DNA of 64,000 nucleotides from Ectopseudomonas alcaliphila (GCF_900101755.1 NZ_FNAE01000003.1:524715-588714); one strand, 5' to 3'; shown: positions 27,901 through 35,878, counted from the first letter of the stretch. Made by a program: numbers and translations. The notes: generated by a model not told the origin, from the letters alone.

Positions 27901-27955
27901 GGCGTCGTATCCGCGCGCGGCCCTTTACGGCGGTGATCGGTACGACGCCTTTTTT
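27901..27955 (+). terminator. Leader terminator (possible attenuator) in front of nasS
   Basis: GGCGTCGTA at 27901-27909 pairs perfectly with TACGACGCC at 27941-27949, directly followed by six T residues. It lies between the sigma-54-type promoter and the nasS start, so it would stop nasST transcription unless read through. NasT-type ANTAR proteins act by antitermination at leaders of this kind. The usual ANTAR target loops are not obvious here. Confidence 0.6.
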
Positions 27956-28027
27956 CTGGGCCACCCGCACAGCCGTGCAAACCCCAGCCGGCGGCTCGGA
28001 ACCCAATGCGTGGATGAAGGAAGCGAC

Positions 28028-29239
28028 ATGAGCGAACAGCATATCCCTCGCGGCGACGCCCTGGCCTGGGTCGGCGGCAGCGATGCACCGGAAAAGAGCG
28101 TGCTGAACATCGGTTTCATGGCCCTGAGCGATTCCGCCTCGGTGATAGTCGCGGCCACCCAGGGCTTTGCCGAGAAATACGGGCTGAGCCTCAAGCTGCA
28201 ACGCCAGGCCTCCTGGGCCGGCCTGCGCGACAAGCTGCTCAATGGCGAGCTGGACGCCGCCCATAGCCTTTATGGGCTGATCTATGGCGTGCAACTGGGT
28301 CTCGGCGGCGCAGCGGCCACCGACATGGCGGTACTCATGGGCCTCAACCAGAACGGCCAGAGCATCAACCTGTCGCATACGCTGCAAACCGCAGGCGTGA
28401 CCAGCGGCGAAGCACTGCACCAGCACGTGCACCAGAACGGGGCGAGACTGACCTTCGCCCAGACCTTCCCCACCGGCACCCATGCGATGTGGCTCTACTA
28501 CTGGCTGGCCAGCCAGGGCATCCACCCCCTGCGCGACGTCGACAGCGTGGTGGTGCCACCGCCGCAGATGATCGAACACCTGGTGGCCAAGCGCATCGAT
28601 GGCTTCTGTGTCGGCGAACCCTGGACCGCCAAGGCGGTCGACGAACAGCTCGGCTGCACCCTGACCACTATTCAGGCAATCTGGCCGGATCACCCCGAGA
28701 AGGTGCTTGGCTGCACCCGCTCTTTCGCCCTGCAGAACCCCAACACCGCCCGCGCGCTGATCATGGCGGTACTCGACGCCGCCCGCTTCATCGATCAGAG
28801 CGAGGAGAACAAGCGCAGTACAGCCCAATTGCTCAGCGGCAGCGACTATGTTGACGCCCCCCTCTCAGCCATCACACCGCGCTTTCTCGGCCAGTACCAG
28901 AATGGCCTCGGACAGGCCTGGCAGGATGCTCACCCGCTGCGTTTCCATGGCGGGGGCGCTGTGAACATGCCCTACCTGTCCGACGCCATGTGGTTCATGA
29001 CCCAATTCCGCCGCTGGGGCCTGCTGCGCAGCGACCCCGACTACCTGGGCATCGCCCGCCAGGTTCAGCAATTGAGCCTGTATCGACAGGCCGCCGAAGC
29101 GCTCGATGTCCCCGTCCCCGCGCAGATGCGTAGCTCCATACTGCAGGATGGCAGTTGCTGGGATGGCAGCGACCCCGCCGCCTACGCCCGCAGCTTCCGT
29201 CTCCACGCCCTGGCCGACAGCCCCGCCGTCGCCCTGTAA
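28028..29239 (+). CDS. nasS: Nitrate-sensing regulator NasS (NrtA/CmpA-like)
   Basis: The ATG at 28028, with AAGGA at 28017-28021, gives 403 residues; an in-frame GTG at 28010 is a weaker choice. The protein resembles the nitrate-binding subunits NrtA/CmpA, with LNIGFMALSDSASVIVAATQGFAEKYGL and LAKR-type lobe-two segments, but it lacks an export signal. That is the mark of NasS, the cytosolic nitrate/nitrite sensor that holds NasT inactive. nasT follows 19 bases downstream. A sigma-54-type promoter and a leader terminator lie upstream. Confidence 0.92.
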   Translation: MSEQHIPRGDALAWVGGSDAPEKSVLNIGFMALSDSASVIVAATQGFAEKYGLSLKLQRQASWAGLRDKLLNGELDAAHSLYGLIYGVQLGLGGAAATDMAVLMGLNQNGQSINLSHTLQTAGVTSGEALHQHVHQNGARLTFAQTFPTGTHAMWLYYWLASQGIHPLRDVDSVVVPPPQMIEHLVAKRIDGFCVGEPWTAKAVDEQLGCTLTTIQAIWPDHPEKVLGCTRSFALQNPNTARALIMAVLDAARFIDQSEENKRSTAQLLSGSDYVDAPLSAITPRFLGQYQNGLGQAWQDAHPLRFHGGGAVNMPYLSDAMWFMTQFRRWGLLRSDPDYLGIARQVQQLSLYRQAAEALDVPVPAQMRSSILQDGSCWDGSDPAAYARSFRLHALADSPAVAL

Positions 29240-29258
29240 CCGCCCTGGAGAGTCCCCG

Positions 29259-29837
29259 ATGCTGCGTATCCTGCTGATCAACGACACCCCGAAGAAGGTC
29301 GGGCGCCTGAAATGCGCGCTGATCGAGGCGGGTTTCGAGGTCATCGACGAATCCGGGCTGACCATCGATCTGCCGGAGCGGGTCGAGGCCGTGCGCCCCG
29401 ACGTGATCCTGATCGACACCGAATCGCCCGGCCGCGACGTGATGGAACAGGTAGTACTGGTCAGCCGCGACCAACCACGCCCGATTGTCATGTTCACCGA
29501 CGAGCATGACCCCGGCGTGATGCGCCAGGCGATCCAGAGTGGCGTCAGCGCCTACATCGTCGAAGGCATCCACGCCCAACGCCTGCAACCCATCCTCGAC
29601 GTCGCCATGGCCCGCTTCGAGAGCGATCAGGCACTGCGCGCCCAGCTCCAGGCGCGCGACGCCCAACTGGCTGAGCGCAAGCGCGTCGAACTGGCCAAGG
29701 GGCTGCTGATGAAAATGAAGAGCTGCAACGAAGAAGAGGCCTACACCCTGATGCGGCGGCAGGCCATGAGCCGTCAGCAGAAGCTGATTCAGGTGGCCGA
29801 GCAGATCATTGCCATGCACGACATGCTGGGTGGCTGA
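29259..29837 (+). CDS. nasT: ANTAR-domain antiterminator NasT
   Basis: The ATG at 29259, with GGAG at 29247-29250, gives 192 residues. A receiver-like domain (about 1-120) keeps the fold, with LINDTPKK and Asp in VILIDTESP. A coiled-coil linker (QARDAQLAERKRVELAKGLLM) leads to the C-terminal ANTAR RNA-binding domain (about 130-190, EEEAYTLMRRQAMSRQQKL). NasT binds leader RNA of nitrate assimilation genes and prevents termination when nitrate releases it from NasS. The target genes nasA and nirBD are not in this window. Confidence 0.95.
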   Translation: MLRILLINDTPKKVGRLKCALIEAGFEVIDESGLTIDLPERVEAVRPDVILIDTESPGRDVMEQVVLVSRDQPRPIVMFTDEHDPGVMRQAIQSGVSAYIVEGIHAQRLQPILDVAMARFESDQALRAQLQARDAQLAERKRVELAKGLLMKMKSCNEEEAYTLMRRQAMSRQQKLIQVAEQIIAMHDMLGG

Positions 29838-30078
29838 GCAAGCTGGCAATTTTGATGCCATGAAGCCATCACAAAACGACCGATCATCTGAAACCACGCC
29901 GGAGGAGCAGGACGAGGCTGAACTCATGCGCGCCGCCACGGGTCATGTTTGGGGTTCAACGGGGGGAATCAAGGAGTTACCACTCGCCCGGAGAACCCTA
30001 TCCATGGACAGGTCCACCCGTGTCGCTGATGCCACGGAACGACCGGTCATCTAGAGCATGACTTCAGGAAAAACAACG

Positions 30079-31191
30079 ATGAACAACAATCTTGTTGTAG
30101 CGCCTAGCAAGCGTAGTTACGCCGCCGCAATTGGAGCTGCAGTGACGGGCTCTCTATTGAGCTTCACCAGTCAGGCCGAACTGCGCCCGGAACTGGCTCC
30201 CGGCGGCAACTTCGCATTGGAGAACTGGTCTTTGACCTTGCCAGTGGACGAGGAAGGAAACAACCAGGGTCGTGCTCAGACCCTGTATCCCGACCGACTC
30301 AGCGGTCCGCAGGGTTATACCTCTCCCTATTTCCGCACCGATACCGACGGCGCCATGACCTTCTGGGTACCCGCCAACGGTGCGCTTTCAGCTCGCGCAG
30401 ACTACGCCCGCGCCGAACTGCGGCAGATGATCGATCCCAGCTCGAACGCAGTGAACTGGGACAACCAGGGCCGCGCGCACCTGGACGCACGCCTGCGCGT
30501 TCTGCAGGCGCCGGTGAGCAACGGCCTGGTCGCCGTTGGCCAGATCCATGCTTATGAGGCCATGCCGCTGGTCACCCTGTACTACCAGTACGACATGGAC
30601 GCTCAGAGCGGGCGCCTCATGGCCAGAGTCAAGGAAAGCCCGGAAGGCGCAGAAGAGCCCAAACGCTACAACCTCGCCGAGGGAATTCAACTGGGTCAGG
30701 CATTCGTCTACCGCCTGGGCATGGCGCGTAATCGGGATGGCGTGGCAGAGGTCTCCATCTCGATCAACGGTGCCCCTGCCATCCAGGTTCCGCTGGACCC
30801 GGCCTGGGATAGCCGAACCTTCTACTTCAAGGCAGGCGCCTTCCTGAACAGCCGTAACGACAACAGCGAAGATGGCGCGCTGGTCAAGTTCTATCGACTG
30901 GCCACCAGCCATCCCGCTGCAGGGCTGCACATCACCCAGCTCTCCGCACTGCCACCAGCATCGGTAGGCACCCCCTATTCCGTGCAACTGGAATCGCGCG
31001 GTGGCGTGGGCGGCACGACCTGGCGCCTGGTCAGCGGCTTCCCGCCGGCCGGCCTGACTCTGGGCAGCGACGGCGTGCTCAGTGGCGAGCCGCAGAATGC
31101 CACGTCGATTCCCGATGACTTCACCGCGCAGATTCGCGACGCCAACGGCAACACCGTTTCCAAGAAGTTCTCCATCGTCATCAATCCCTGA
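30079..31191 (+). CDS. Secreted PL7 alginate lyase with C-terminal Ig-like domain
   Basis: The ATG at 30079 (MNNNLVVAP) starts a signal peptide ending near residue 33 (SFTSQA); a frame extension to 30058 is possible. The catalytic domain (about 35-265) is polysaccharide lyase family 7, with the three conserved strands RAELRQ, QIH and YFKAGAFLNS. These enzymes cleave alginate by beta-elimination. Residues about 285-370 form a putative Ig-like (He_PIG type) domain: LPPASVGTPYSVQLES and FPPAGLTLGSDGVLSGEP. This second domain makes the protein, at 370 residues, much longer than single-domain PL7 lyases such as the one in the same position in PAO1. Confidence 0.9.
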   Translation: MNNNLVVAPSKRSYAAAIGAAVTGSLLSFTSQAELRPELAPGGNFALENWSLTLPVDEEGNNQGRAQTLYPDRLSGPQGYTSPYFRTDTDGAMTFWVPANGALSARADYARAELRQMIDPSSNAVNWDNQGRAHLDARLRVLQAPVSNGLVAVGQIHAYEAMPLVTLYYQYDMDAQSGRLMARVKESPEGAEEPKRYNLAEGIQLGQAFVYRLGMARNRDGVAEVSISINGAPAIQVPLDPAWDSRTFYFKAGAFLNSRNDNSEDGALVKFYRLATSHPAAGLHITQLSALPPASVGTPYSVQLESRGGVGGTTWRLVSGFPPAGLTLGSDGVLSGEPQNATSIPDDFTAQIRDANGNTVSKKFSIVINP

Positions 31192-31210
31192 GGCCAGCCT
31201 CGACTGATGA

Positions 31211-31240
31211 TTGGCTGAGCCCCTGCGGGGGCTCAGCCAA
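31211..31240 (+). terminator. Hairpin after the alginate lyase gene
   Basis: A perfect 13-base stem (31211-31223 with 31228-31240) lies 20 bases after the stop codon. There is no T tract, so termination strength is uncertain. Confidence 0.55.
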
Positions 31241-31342
31241 TGCTCGACAGAATCCCCCGCTGCGCTTATCTTCTCGCCAGGCCGCCAGATGTGGCCAACG
31301 TCGCTCGGACGGTTCCGGGCGCTCACGTATCCCGAGGAAATC

Positions 31343-32572
31343 ATGGCTGAGAACGCCAAGCGCCGTTTTGCGCGCATCGATCGTCTCCCCCCCTACGTCT
31401 TCAACATCACCGCCGAACTCAAGATGGCTGCACGCCGTCGCGGCGAGGACATCATCGACTTCTCCATGGGTAACCCCGACGGTGCGACTCCGCCGCACAT
31501 CGTCGAGAAGCTCGTGCAGGTCGCCCAGCGTGAAGACACCCACGGATACTCCACCTCCCGCGGTATTCCCCGCCTGCGCCGCGCCATCTCGCGCTGGTAC
31601 AAGGACCGCTACGACGTGGAGATCGATCCGGAAAGCGAGGCCATCGTCACCATCGGCTCCAAGGAAGGCCTCGCGCACCTGATGCTGGCCACCCTGGATC
31701 ATGGCGACACCGTACTGGTGCCCAACCCCAGCTACCCGATCCATATCTACGGCGCGGTGATCGCCGGCGCCCAGGTGCGTTCCGTGCCGCTGGTGCCAGG
31801 CGTGGACTTCTTCGCCGAGCTGGAGCGCGCCATTCGCGAGTCGATTCCCAAGCCGAAGATGATGATTCTCGGCTTCCCCTCCAACCCCACCGCACAGTGC
31901 GTGGAGCTGGACTTCTTCGAGCGCGTGGTGACCCTGGCCAAGCAATATGACGTACTGGTGATTCATGACCTGGCCTACGCCGACATCGTCTATGACGGCT
32001 GGAAAGCCCCTTCGATCATGCAAGTCCCCGGCGCCAAGGACATCGCGGTGGAGTTCTTCACCCTGTCCAAGAGCTACAACATGGCCGGCTGGCGCATCGG
32101 CTTCATGGTCGGCAACCCGGAGCTGGTCAGCGCCCTGGCGCGGATCAAGAGCTACCACGACTACGGCACCTTCACACCACTGCAGGTAGCGGCCATCGCC
32201 GCGCTGGAAGGTGATCAACAGTGCGTGCGCGACATCGCCGAACAGTACCGTCAGCGCCGCAACCTGCTGGTCAAGGGCCTGCACGAGATCGGCTGGATGG
32301 TGGAAAAACCCAAGGCCTCGATGTACATCTGGGCCAAGATTCCCGACGCCTACGCCCACCTGGGCTCGCTGGAGTTCGCCAAGAAGCTGCTGGCAGAAGC
32401 CAAGGTCTGCGTCTCGCCCGGTCTGGGTTTTGGCGACTACGGCGACGATCACGTGCGCTTCGCGCTGATCGAGAACCAGGACCGCAGCCGTCAGGCGCTG
32501 CGCGGTATCAAGGCAATGTTCCGCGCAGACGGCCTACTGCCGGGCAAGCCGGCCAGAACCGAGACCGAGTAG
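31343..32572 (+). CDS. alaC: Alanine transaminase (class I/II aminotransferase)
   Basis: The ATG at 31343, with GAGGAAA directly upstream, gives 409 residues; the frame extends upstream without family similarity. The protein is a fold-type I PLP enzyme of the AlaC (YfdZ) group. DFSMGNPDG is near the N-terminus, PSYPIH and FPSNPTA bind substrate and [14 protein letters not shown] follows, and the Schiff-base Lys lies in [15 protein letters not shown]. AlaC makes alanine from pyruvate and glutamate in the cytosol. The exact substrate is inferred from family similarity. Confidence 0.92.
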   Translation: MAENAKRRFARIDRLPPYVFNITAELKMAARRRGEDIIDFSMGNPDGATPPHIVEKLVQVAQREDTHGYSTSRGIPRLRRAISRWYKDRYDVEIDPESEAIVTIGSKEGLAHLMLATLDHGDTVLVPNPSYPIHIYGAVIAGAQVRSVPLVPGVDFFAELERAIRESIPKPKMMILGFPSNPTAQCVELDFFERVVTLAKQYDVLVIHDLAYADIVYDGWKAPSIMQVPGAKDIAVEFFTLSKSYNMAGWRIGFMVGNPELVSALARIKSYHDYGTFTPLQVAAIAALEGDQQCVRDIAEQYRQRRNLLVKGLHEIGWMVEKPKASMYIWAKIPDAYAHLGSLEFAKKLLAEAKVCVSPGLGFGDYGDDHVRFALIENQDRSRQALRGIKAMFRADGLLPGKPARTETE

Positions 32573-32579
32573 CAATGGA

Positions 32580-32600
32580 GGGCGCCGTGAGGCGCCCTTT
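32580..32600 (+). terminator. Terminator of alaC
   Basis: A 7-base stem GGGCGCC/GGCGCCC (32580-32586 with 32591-32597, loop GTGA) followed by TTT lies just after alaC. Confidence 0.8.
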
Positions 32601-32734
32601 CCGTATGGCCATGGAAGCCGACAATTTCTGCGACAATTCAGGACGTTACGCACGCCCAGTGGTAGTTTCGGGCAATTGCCCGGCAGAGTGAACGCCCGTA
32701 CACTGCGCGCCCCTTCCCTGACGGTTCTCCCCCA

Positions 32735-33457
32735 ATGCTCTTCGTTTTGCGCATGCTGCTCATGGGCGTGCATTTCATCCTGGCCGGTCTGCTCGGTTTG
32801 CTGCTCGGCCTGTGCCGCCCGTTCAACCCGGACAACAGCCGCCTCTGCGCACGTCTCTATTCATTGCCCGCCCTGTGCCTGCTGCGCCTGAAGCTGAAGA
32901 CCGACGTACGCCCGCTGCTGGAACACCAGCGCTCCTGCGTGATCATCGCCAACCACCAGTCCAACTTCGATCTCTACGTGCTTGGCCGCGTGGTACCGGA
33001 GCGCACCGTGAGCATCGGCAAGAAGAGCCTCAGGTGGGTACCCTTCTTCGGTCAGCTCTACTGGCTGGCCGGCAACGTGCTGATCGACCGCAGCAATGCC
33101 GTGGCCGCCAAGCGCGCGATGCTGACCACCACCGAAACCCTGCGCAATCGCGACACATCGATCTGGGTCTTCCCGGAAGGTACGCGCAACCTTGGCCGAG
33201 GCCTGCTGCCGTTCAAGAAAGGCGCGTTTCAGATGGCGATCACGGCCGGCGTACCGATCATCCCGGTGTGCGTGAGCAACTACAGCAAAGCCATGCGCCT
33301 GAATCGCTGGAACAGCGGCCGCATCCTGATTCGCTCGCTGCCGGCAATCCCCACTGCCGGCCTGAGCCTGGACGACATGCCCGCGCTGATGGAGCGTTGC
33401 CAACAGGCCATGAGCGAATGCATCAGCAGCATGGACAAGGAACTGGCGTCTGCGTGA
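32735..33457 (+). CDS. 1-acyl-sn-glycerol-3-phosphate acyltransferase
   Basis: The 240-residue protein has an N-terminal membrane helix (about 5-27) and the PlsC acyltransferase motifs: NHQSNFD (motif I, catalytic His and Asp), the IDRSN segment (motif II), FPEGTRNLGRG (motif III) and VPIIPVCV (motif IV). It makes phosphatidic acid at the inner membrane. Pseudomonas carries several PlsC-like genes, so this may be a secondary copy. It is monocistronic as far as visible. Confidence 0.93.
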   Translation: MLFVLRMLLMGVHFILAGLLGLLLGLCRPFNPDNSRLCARLYSLPALCLLRLKLKTDVRPLLEHQRSCVIIANHQSNFDLYVLGRVVPERTVSIGKKSLRWVPFFGQLYWLAGNVLIDRSNAVAAKRAMLTTTETLRNRDTSIWVFPEGTRNLGRGLLPFKKGAFQMAITAGVPIIPVCVSNYSKAMRLNRWNSGRILIRSLPAIPTAGLSLDDMPALMERCQQAMSECISSMDKELASA

Positions 33458-33603
33458 GGTGTAACGCGGGATGCCGGAGCAAGCGGGCAACCCGCGCCTG
33501 CTATCAAATCCATCGATAGTTACTCTGCAGAGCATCCATTATTCAATCGAAATGACTTCGACGATTCTGTGCCCACACCCACTCCTGACCTGGAGCACAG
33601 AAC

Positions 33604-33798
33604 ATGACCCGCCTCTCTCAAGCTGCCCGCAACGGCGCCCTCGCTGCCATCGGCCTGTACCTGATCAGCACCTCGACGGTGCTGGTCGTGAGTTACGCCA
33701 CCTTGCAGCCAAGCACTTCAACCGTTGAACAACCAGGCCCGCTGCAAAGCCTGATCACTCATTTGCCCGCTCTGCTCGGCGCGCTCTCGCAGGGATGA
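33604..33798 (+). CDS. Small hypothetical membrane protein
   Basis: The 64-residue frame starts with MTRLSQAARNG and has one hydrophobic segment (about residues 11-32, LAAIGLYLISTSTVLVVSYA). The initiation region TGGAGCACAGAAC holds a GGAG at a plausible distance. It has codon usage like its neighbours. It is followed closely by another small hydrophobic ORF, and the two could form one transcript ending at the hairpin 34047-34080. No family is recognised. Confidence 0.6.
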   Translation: MTRLSQAARNGALAAIGLYLISTSTVLVVSYATLQPSTSTVEQPGPLQSLITHLPALLGALSQG

Positions 33799-33808
33799 GT
33801 GAACGGCC

Positions 33809-34051
33809 ATGATCAGAACCCAACGCACTCGCCTGCTGATGCTCGCCAGTCTGTCCCTGCTGACCACACTGCTCGCACTCGGCGGTATTGGCAAAGGCTC
33901 GGCCGGTGCCGTGGCGCGCAATATCGAATCCTGCCACAAACTGGCTCATCACCTGGATCTGACCGAAAACCTCAAGCGAAGCCGGAGCAGCCCGCCACCG
34001 AATAAGAGCGAAAGGCTCTCGCCCTACTTCGCACCCACTCTGCAAACATGA
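33809..34051 (+). CDS. Small hypothetical exported or membrane protein
   Basis: The 80-residue frame starts eleven bases after the previous small ORF. Its N-terminus has a signal-like hydrophobic stretch (about 9-28, LLMLASLSLLTTLLALGGIG). The remainder (SCHKLAHHLDLTENLKRSRS...) is charged and proline-rich and could be degenerate. It ends next to a strong terminator. I cannot assign a function, and it could be a decayed gene. Confidence 0.5.
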   Translation: MIRTQRTRLLMLASLSLLTTLLALGGIGKGSAGAVARNIESCHKLAHHLDLTENLKRSRSSPPPNKSERLSPYFAPTLQT

Positions 34052-34080
34052 AAAAGCCCGGAAAACCGGGCTTTTTCATG
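34047..34080. terminator. Bidirectional terminator before the amidotransferase gene
   Basis: A 15-base perfect stem (34047-34061 with 34066-34080, loop AAAA) with A and T tracts lies between converging transcripts. Confidence 0.88.
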
Positions 34081-34093
34081 GGTTGAATCAGGC

Positions 34094-34819
34094 TCAGGCT
34101 TTGCTTTCCTTGCCTTGAGCGACAAAGCGCATCATCCACTCAGCCACAGCGCTGCCCTGCTGCGAATGCTTGAGGCTGTCCATGCCCTGCTGATAGATCT
34201 GCTCACCGAGATGCTGCTGGCGCAGATCGAGCAATGCGCGCGAGTAATCGTGGACGAACTCCGGATGCCCCTGGAAGCACAGCACCTGATCCTCGATATG
34301 GTAGGCGCCGATCGGGCAGAAATCGCTGGAAGCCAGCAGCGTGGCCTTCTCCGGCAACCGGGTGACCTGATCCTGGTGGCTGATCAGCAATTGCAACTCG
34401 TCCAGCGCCGGGCTCATCCACTCGGGCTTGCCTGCCAGACGGTAACTGTGCACCCCGACGCCCCAGCCTTGCTCGGCACGCTCGGCCTTGCCGCCGAGCA
34501 AAAGCGCCAGCAGTTGATGGCCAAAACAGATGCCCAGCAGCTTGTCGCCACGCTTGTAGCGTTCGAGCAGGTACTCCTTTAGCGTCTGAATCCAGGGATC
34601 GCTACCGAAGGAATCGGCCTTGCTGCCGGTCACCAGATAGGCATCGAACTTTTCGCTATCGGGCGGGTAATGCCCCTCCACCACGTTGTAGACACTGAAC
34701 TCCGCCTTGACCGGCTGTTGAGCGAACAGTTGCTCGAACATGCGGCCATACCCCTGGTACTGGTCGACCAGTTCGGGGCGGAGGATGTCAGTTTCCAGGA
34801 TGCAGATACGCAGTGACAT
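34094..34819 (-). CDS. Class I glutamine amidotransferase-like protein
   Basis: The ATG at 34819 (MSLRICILETD), with AGGAAA upstream, gives 241 residues. The protein has the GMP-synthase-type GATase1 fold: the nucleophile elbow LLGICFGHQLLA with its Cys, and the His-x-Glu pair in CFQGHPEFVHDY. Stand-alone members are related to gamma-glutamyl hydrolases such as PuuD or to amidotransferase subunits that work with an unlinked partner. No synthetase partner is encoded nearby. The substrate is unknown. Confidence 0.9.
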   Translation of the reverse strand: MSLRICILETDILRPELVDQYQGYGRMFEQLFAQQPVKAEFSVYNVVEGHYPPDSEKFDAYLVTGSKADSFGSDPWIQTLKEYLLERYKRGDKLLGICFGHQLLALLLGGKAERAEQGWGVGVHSYRLAGKPEWMSPALDELQLLISHQDQVTRLPEKATLLASSDFCPIGAYHIEDQVLCFQGHPEFVHDYSRALLDLRQQHLGEQIYQQGMDSLKHSQQGSAVAEWMMRFVAQGKESKA

Positions 34820-35116
34820 GAGGTTTCCTGTGGTCAACACGGAGGACGGGGGATTTGTGCGTTTTACTTAACACATGAATCTGCACAAAGAAATAGCCGG
34901 GCCTGATTTTCAAATACTTTTGCCCCTGGCTTGCACTGTGCAACGCCATGCACAGTCGTCAATTAAAATTGACAAGCCAGGGCATGAGTGCCGAACCCAA
35001 GCCTTATCAGCCGTCTCGATAGTTATCATGCACACCATTCACTTCTGTGATTGCGCGCCCGGGGAGACTATCTCCACATCGGGCAGCCGCCCTCATTGCA
35101 CAGAAGGAAATCGATC
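34820..35116. other. Divergent region with complex dyad symmetry
   Basis: The 297 bases between the amidotransferase gene (minus) and the 37-residue ORF (plus) are AT-richer than their surroundings. They contain the nested inverted repeats at 34921-34984, described separately. Both flanking genes probably have promoters here. No open frame with a ribosome-binding site is apparent other than the one at 35117. Confidence 0.6.
34921..34984 (+). ncRNA. Candidate structured RNA or operator: three-way-junction element
   Basis: Outer arms TGCCCCTGGCTTG (34921-34933) and CAAGCCAGGGCA (34973-34984) pair over 12 positions with one bulge. Inside are two further perfect hairpins: ACTGTGC/GCACAGT (34935-34941 with 34950-34956) and TCAATT/AATTGA (34959-34964 with 34967-34972, part of the 16-base palindrome at 34958-34973). 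Together they make a compact three-way junction. It could be a small RNA, a leader element of the ORF at 35117, or a cluster of protein-binding palindromes. No known riboswitch class is recognised. Confidence 0.4.
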
Positions 35117-35230
35117 ATGAGCATTTACGCCGCACTCGCCAGCTTCGCTGCCGCCTCCGCCTTCCATACCGCCGCACCGGTTCGTCCCGAGCAGACTGCC
35201 CCCGCAGCCCGCGACGTTCGTCCGAGCTGA
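35117..35230 (+). CDS. Possible 37-residue small protein
   Basis: An ATG at 35117 is preceded by AGAAGGAAA at 35102-35110 and encodes 37 residues, starting MSIYAALASFAAASAFHTAA. The N-terminal half is weakly hydrophobic and alanine-rich; the rest is proline-rich and charged. The next ORF follows 21 bases later with its own ribosome-binding site. Size and composition do not allow a function, and coding is probable rather than certain. Confidence 0.5.
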   Translation: MSIYAALASFAAASAFHTAAPVRPEQTAPAARDVRPS

Positions 35231-35251
35231 CACAAGCGCAGGAGAGCAGCC

Positions 35252-35452
35252 ATGCACAGCCAACTCAGCCATGACGCCTACGGCGTCACCTATGTCCACC
35301 TGAAAGACGGCGGCCTGCAGTTCGAGACCGAGGCCGCCCTGCAGCTCGATGATGGCAGCATGCTGACCCTGCGCATGCCGACTCTTCACAGCGAGATTCT
35401 GGCAATTCACGAAGCCGTGTGCATCCGCCAGGGCTGGTGTCATGCGGCGTGA
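35252..35452 (+). CDS. Small hypothetical cytosolic protein
   Basis: The 66-residue frame has AGGAGAG just upstream of the ATG and a balanced, folded-looking sequence: YGVTYVHLKDGGLQFETEAALQLDDGSMLTLRMPTLHSEILAIHEAVC. There is no signal peptide or membrane helix. It probably belongs to one transcript with the 37-residue ORF before it. No family is recognised. Confidence 0.65.
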   Translation: MHSQLSHDAYGVTYVHLKDGGLQFETEAALQLDDGSMLTLRMPTLHSEILAIHEAVCIRQGWCHAA

Positions 35453-35507
35453 AAACGCCATGGTCTAGACTCCGCCAGGCATCTTCAATGGAACGAGGAA
35501 CTGGCCC

Positions 35508-35774
35508 ATGCGTACATGCAACCTGATCGCCCTGCTCGCAGGCAGCCTGCTGCTGACCGGAAACGCCCTGGCGGATCGCCCCGGCAGCGACTGGATCAGC
35601 ATCGAGGATGCCCTGAGCAAGGCCCGTGCAGCCGGTTATACCGAACTGCACAAGATCGAAGCCGACAATGATGGCTACTGGGAAGGCGAAGGCCTGAAAC
35701 AGGATGGCCGCCTCTACGAGTTTCGCATCGACGGCAAGAGTGGTCAGGTGCTTCGCGACCAGTTGGAAGACTGA
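35508..35774 (+). CDS. Exported PepSY-domain protein
   Basis: The 88-residue protein has GAGGAA at 35495-35500 before the ATG, a signal peptide (about residues 1-22, ending GNALA) and one PepSY domain: WISIEDALSKARAAGYTELHKIEADNDGYWEGEGLKQDGRLYEFRIDGKSG. Small periplasmic PepSY proteins are common in Pseudomonas near metal- or envelope-responsive genes and may inhibit proteases or bind ligands. It is monocistronic, with a terminator behind it. Confidence 0.9.
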   Translation: MRTCNLIALLAGSLLLTGNALADRPGSDWISIEDALSKARAAGYTELHKIEADNDGYWEGEGLKQDGRLYEFRIDGKSGQVLRDQLED

Positions 35775-35782
35775 TCAAAATG

Positions 35783-35806
35783 GAAACGGCCCTTGCGGGC
35801 CGTTTC
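35783..35806 (+). terminator. Terminator of the PepSY gene
   Basis: A perfect 10-base stem (35783-35792 with 35797-35806, loop TTGC) begins nine bases after the stop codon and its right arm ends in TTTC. Confidence 0.8.
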
Positions 35807-35878
35807 TGCTTGCCTGGCAGAGTTGCCAGCGGCGCTCTCGGTGCGCATGGCGCATCCTGAGCAGCCCGCCTGACTTTT

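Noticed and set aside
27860..27935. ANTAR-type double-hairpin target in the nasS leader
   Set aside because: The first possible hairpin has a GCGA tetraloop and the second a CTTTAC loop; neither shows the A1-G4 hexaloop pattern, so I list only the terminator.
29853..29871. Inverted repeat TGATG...CATCA after nasT
   Set aside because: Only five bases per arm around a nine-base centre; too short to call a site or terminator.
29809..30054. 81-codon open frame between nasT and the alginate lyase gene
   Set aside because: Most of it starts inside nasT in another frame, and the remainder has no family similarity or ribosome-binding site.
34927..34942. Sigma-54 promoter TGGC...TGTGCA inside the three-way-junction element
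   Set aside because: The GG-N10-GC spacing fits, but the surrounding bases match poorly and the whole segment is better explained by the nested inverted repeats.
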